Part shown: positions 62,861 to 64,000 of the stretch, one piece after another | Layout of the letters: every line of letters begins with the position of its first letter | Numbering within the stretch: the stretch's first letter is position 1 | NCBI GenBank assembly: GCA_014529385.2 | Contig: CM043948.1 | Coordinates: 83,756,260 to 83,820,259, forward strand | Direction of reading: 5' to 3' | From: Adiantum capillus-veneris | Taxonomy: Eukaryota > Streptophyta > Polypodiopsida > Polypodiales > Pteridaceae | Length of the DNA: 64,000 bases | Program-made: the position numbers and the translations under genes | Notes under the pieces: generated by a model | Databases searched by the model: none | Told to the model about the DNA's origin: nothing | The model's input: only the letters and a program-made list of their open reading frames with translations

Positions 62861-63469
62861 AAGAAATCTACCTATGACTTGTACAATACTTTGCATGAAC
62901 ATATATATTCCTAAAACCTAAGACTTGTCACGATCTACCTTGAGAAGACCACCATGCATAGATTCACTGCCAAAGTTTTCCTTCCTAAATTTTGCAATCA
63001 TTCTATAAATATTCACCAACTTATTTAACATGTGACCTATTTCTTTTACATTTTCTCATTTTAGAAATAATTTCTATTTTCCTTACTAAAAAAGCCACCC
63101 TAAATCCCTCAACACCAAATTAATTACACTCACTCTATCAACTTATCTCCCAATGGGTGAACTAGGTACTAACATATGCTCCCAGCACAACACACACACA
63201 CACAAGCATACATCGACACAAGGTTCAACCTACTGAGTTTTTGTCATGACTACGAAGATCAAGGGTAGACTCAACCACGAGACATTCTAGCACTATGAAA
63301 AGGAAATAGATGGAAATAATTAATGCAACAAAAAAGGTACTTGATAGGCCATAAGCACCACTAACAATAGAAATAATTTTCATGATATCAACTAGTTGTC
63401 TCTCGGACAAAAACTTCATAATGTGAAATCTACATGTCTACTACTACGACTAAAACATATACCTAGATG
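62861..63469. other. No gene seen
   Basis: AT-rich with a short CA tract near 63188-63203. The phrase GTACTAACATATGCTCCCA occurs at about 63169 and again at about 63624. Confidence 0.45.
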
Positions 63470-63575
63470 AATCCATGAATAGCACAAATTCACCTTGAAG
63501 GAAAGTGCAACTATAGAATCACAAGGATAGTCATCCATAAGACAATATAACCATCAACTTCATCATGCATAGTAT
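63470..63575. repeat. Dispersed repeat R2, copy 2
   Basis: Matches 21558-21690 in NOT3 intron 9 (AAATTCACCTT, AGTCATCCAT, AGACAATATAACCATCA, CATGCATAGTATT), without the 24-bp tandem duplication. Confidence 0.7.
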
Positions 63576-64000
63576 TTAATCTCCACTAATGTCATCCATG
63601 CCTAATAGTGGGTGTAGAATTTCGTACTAACATATGCTCCCAACGCACCACACAACACTCACAAATGCACAACGATATTCTCTCAGTGTGGTTCTTCTCT
63701 TAGACCTGTTTAGGGCAACTATAGATATTGAAATTGTGAGCCAGGTAATAATGCAAGGGAGACATGGCATGAATTCTTGATCACACATGTTGTGAATCAA
63801 CCATCTTGAACATGAAGTCATTGGCACACTTGCTGAGGTGTGTGTTTCAAGTTAAACTAATAGGACAATCCAAGCTTGACATAAGCCATACTTTTCCCTG
63901 TCTTCTCAACTCCCTGACCCAACTTGACCCAATTTACCTTTGCCACTATCAACTAGAGACATTTAACATGCACAAGAAGGGGACTTAAGTGTAGTGAGAG
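63576..64000. other. No gene seen
   Basis: CCACTAA.(A/G)TCATCCATGCC near 63585 also occurs at about 35340. No coding exon found up to the window end. Confidence 0.4.

Overview
This window looks like nuclear DNA from a land plant with a repeat-rich genome. One split host gene runs through it, surrounded and invaded by retrotransposon debris, plant-type telomere-like AAACCCTAA motifs occur, and there is an unusually dense set of (TC)n/(GA)n microsatellites. There is no sign of bacterial gene organisation. The host protein lacks short insertions that I recall from flowering-plant homologues, so an early-diverging land plant such as a fern or lycophyte is plausible; that placement is inference.

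The one convincing host gene is NOT3, a subunit of the CCR4-NOT deadenylation complex, on the minus strand from 46096 to 19529. I could place 15 coding exons that join in phase into an 878-residue protein. Two introns are very large. Intron 3 (36902-45144) holds a chromovirus pol fragment, a GC-rich island, an LTR-like repeat, a gypsy LTR plus gag remnant and a LINE tail. Intron 7 (22955-36050) holds a head-to-tail row of three LINE copies joined by (TC)n, an LTR element without recognisable genes, a gypsy integrase scrap and a second copy of the LTR-like repeat. A 189-bp tandem duplication inside the gene copies the end of exon 11, intron 11 and the start of exon 12.

Left of NOT3 (1-19500) are a LINE ORF1 relic at the edge, a long GA-rich minisatellite (about 1790-3610), an ORF1-only LINE relic (3918-4640), a degenerate LINE reverse transcriptase (7150-8789), a copia-like gag-only element inserted against it (8790-11882), and a dispersed repeat present at 6050-7100 and 13923-14430. 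From 14431 to 19300 I see no gene.

Right of NOT3 (46100-64000) are a LINE reverse transcriptase relic on the minus strand (47465-48110), a complete copia element with matching target-site duplication (49720-54704), a gypsy integrase C-terminus (55075-55445), a copia RNase H scrap (56600-56850), a long almost perfect inverted repeat around a 17-nt loop (58692-59494), an isolated exon-like ORF on the minus strand (60774-60893), and a CACTA-type DUF4216 remnant (62160-62491).

The observations I would follow first are: LINEs bounded on both sides by (TC)n, with ORF1 and ORF2 in one frame separated by a single UGA-CGG; the foldback locus at 59 kb; the exon-spanning duplication in NOT3; the gag-only copia element; and a short core motif shared by three otherwise diverged LTR types.
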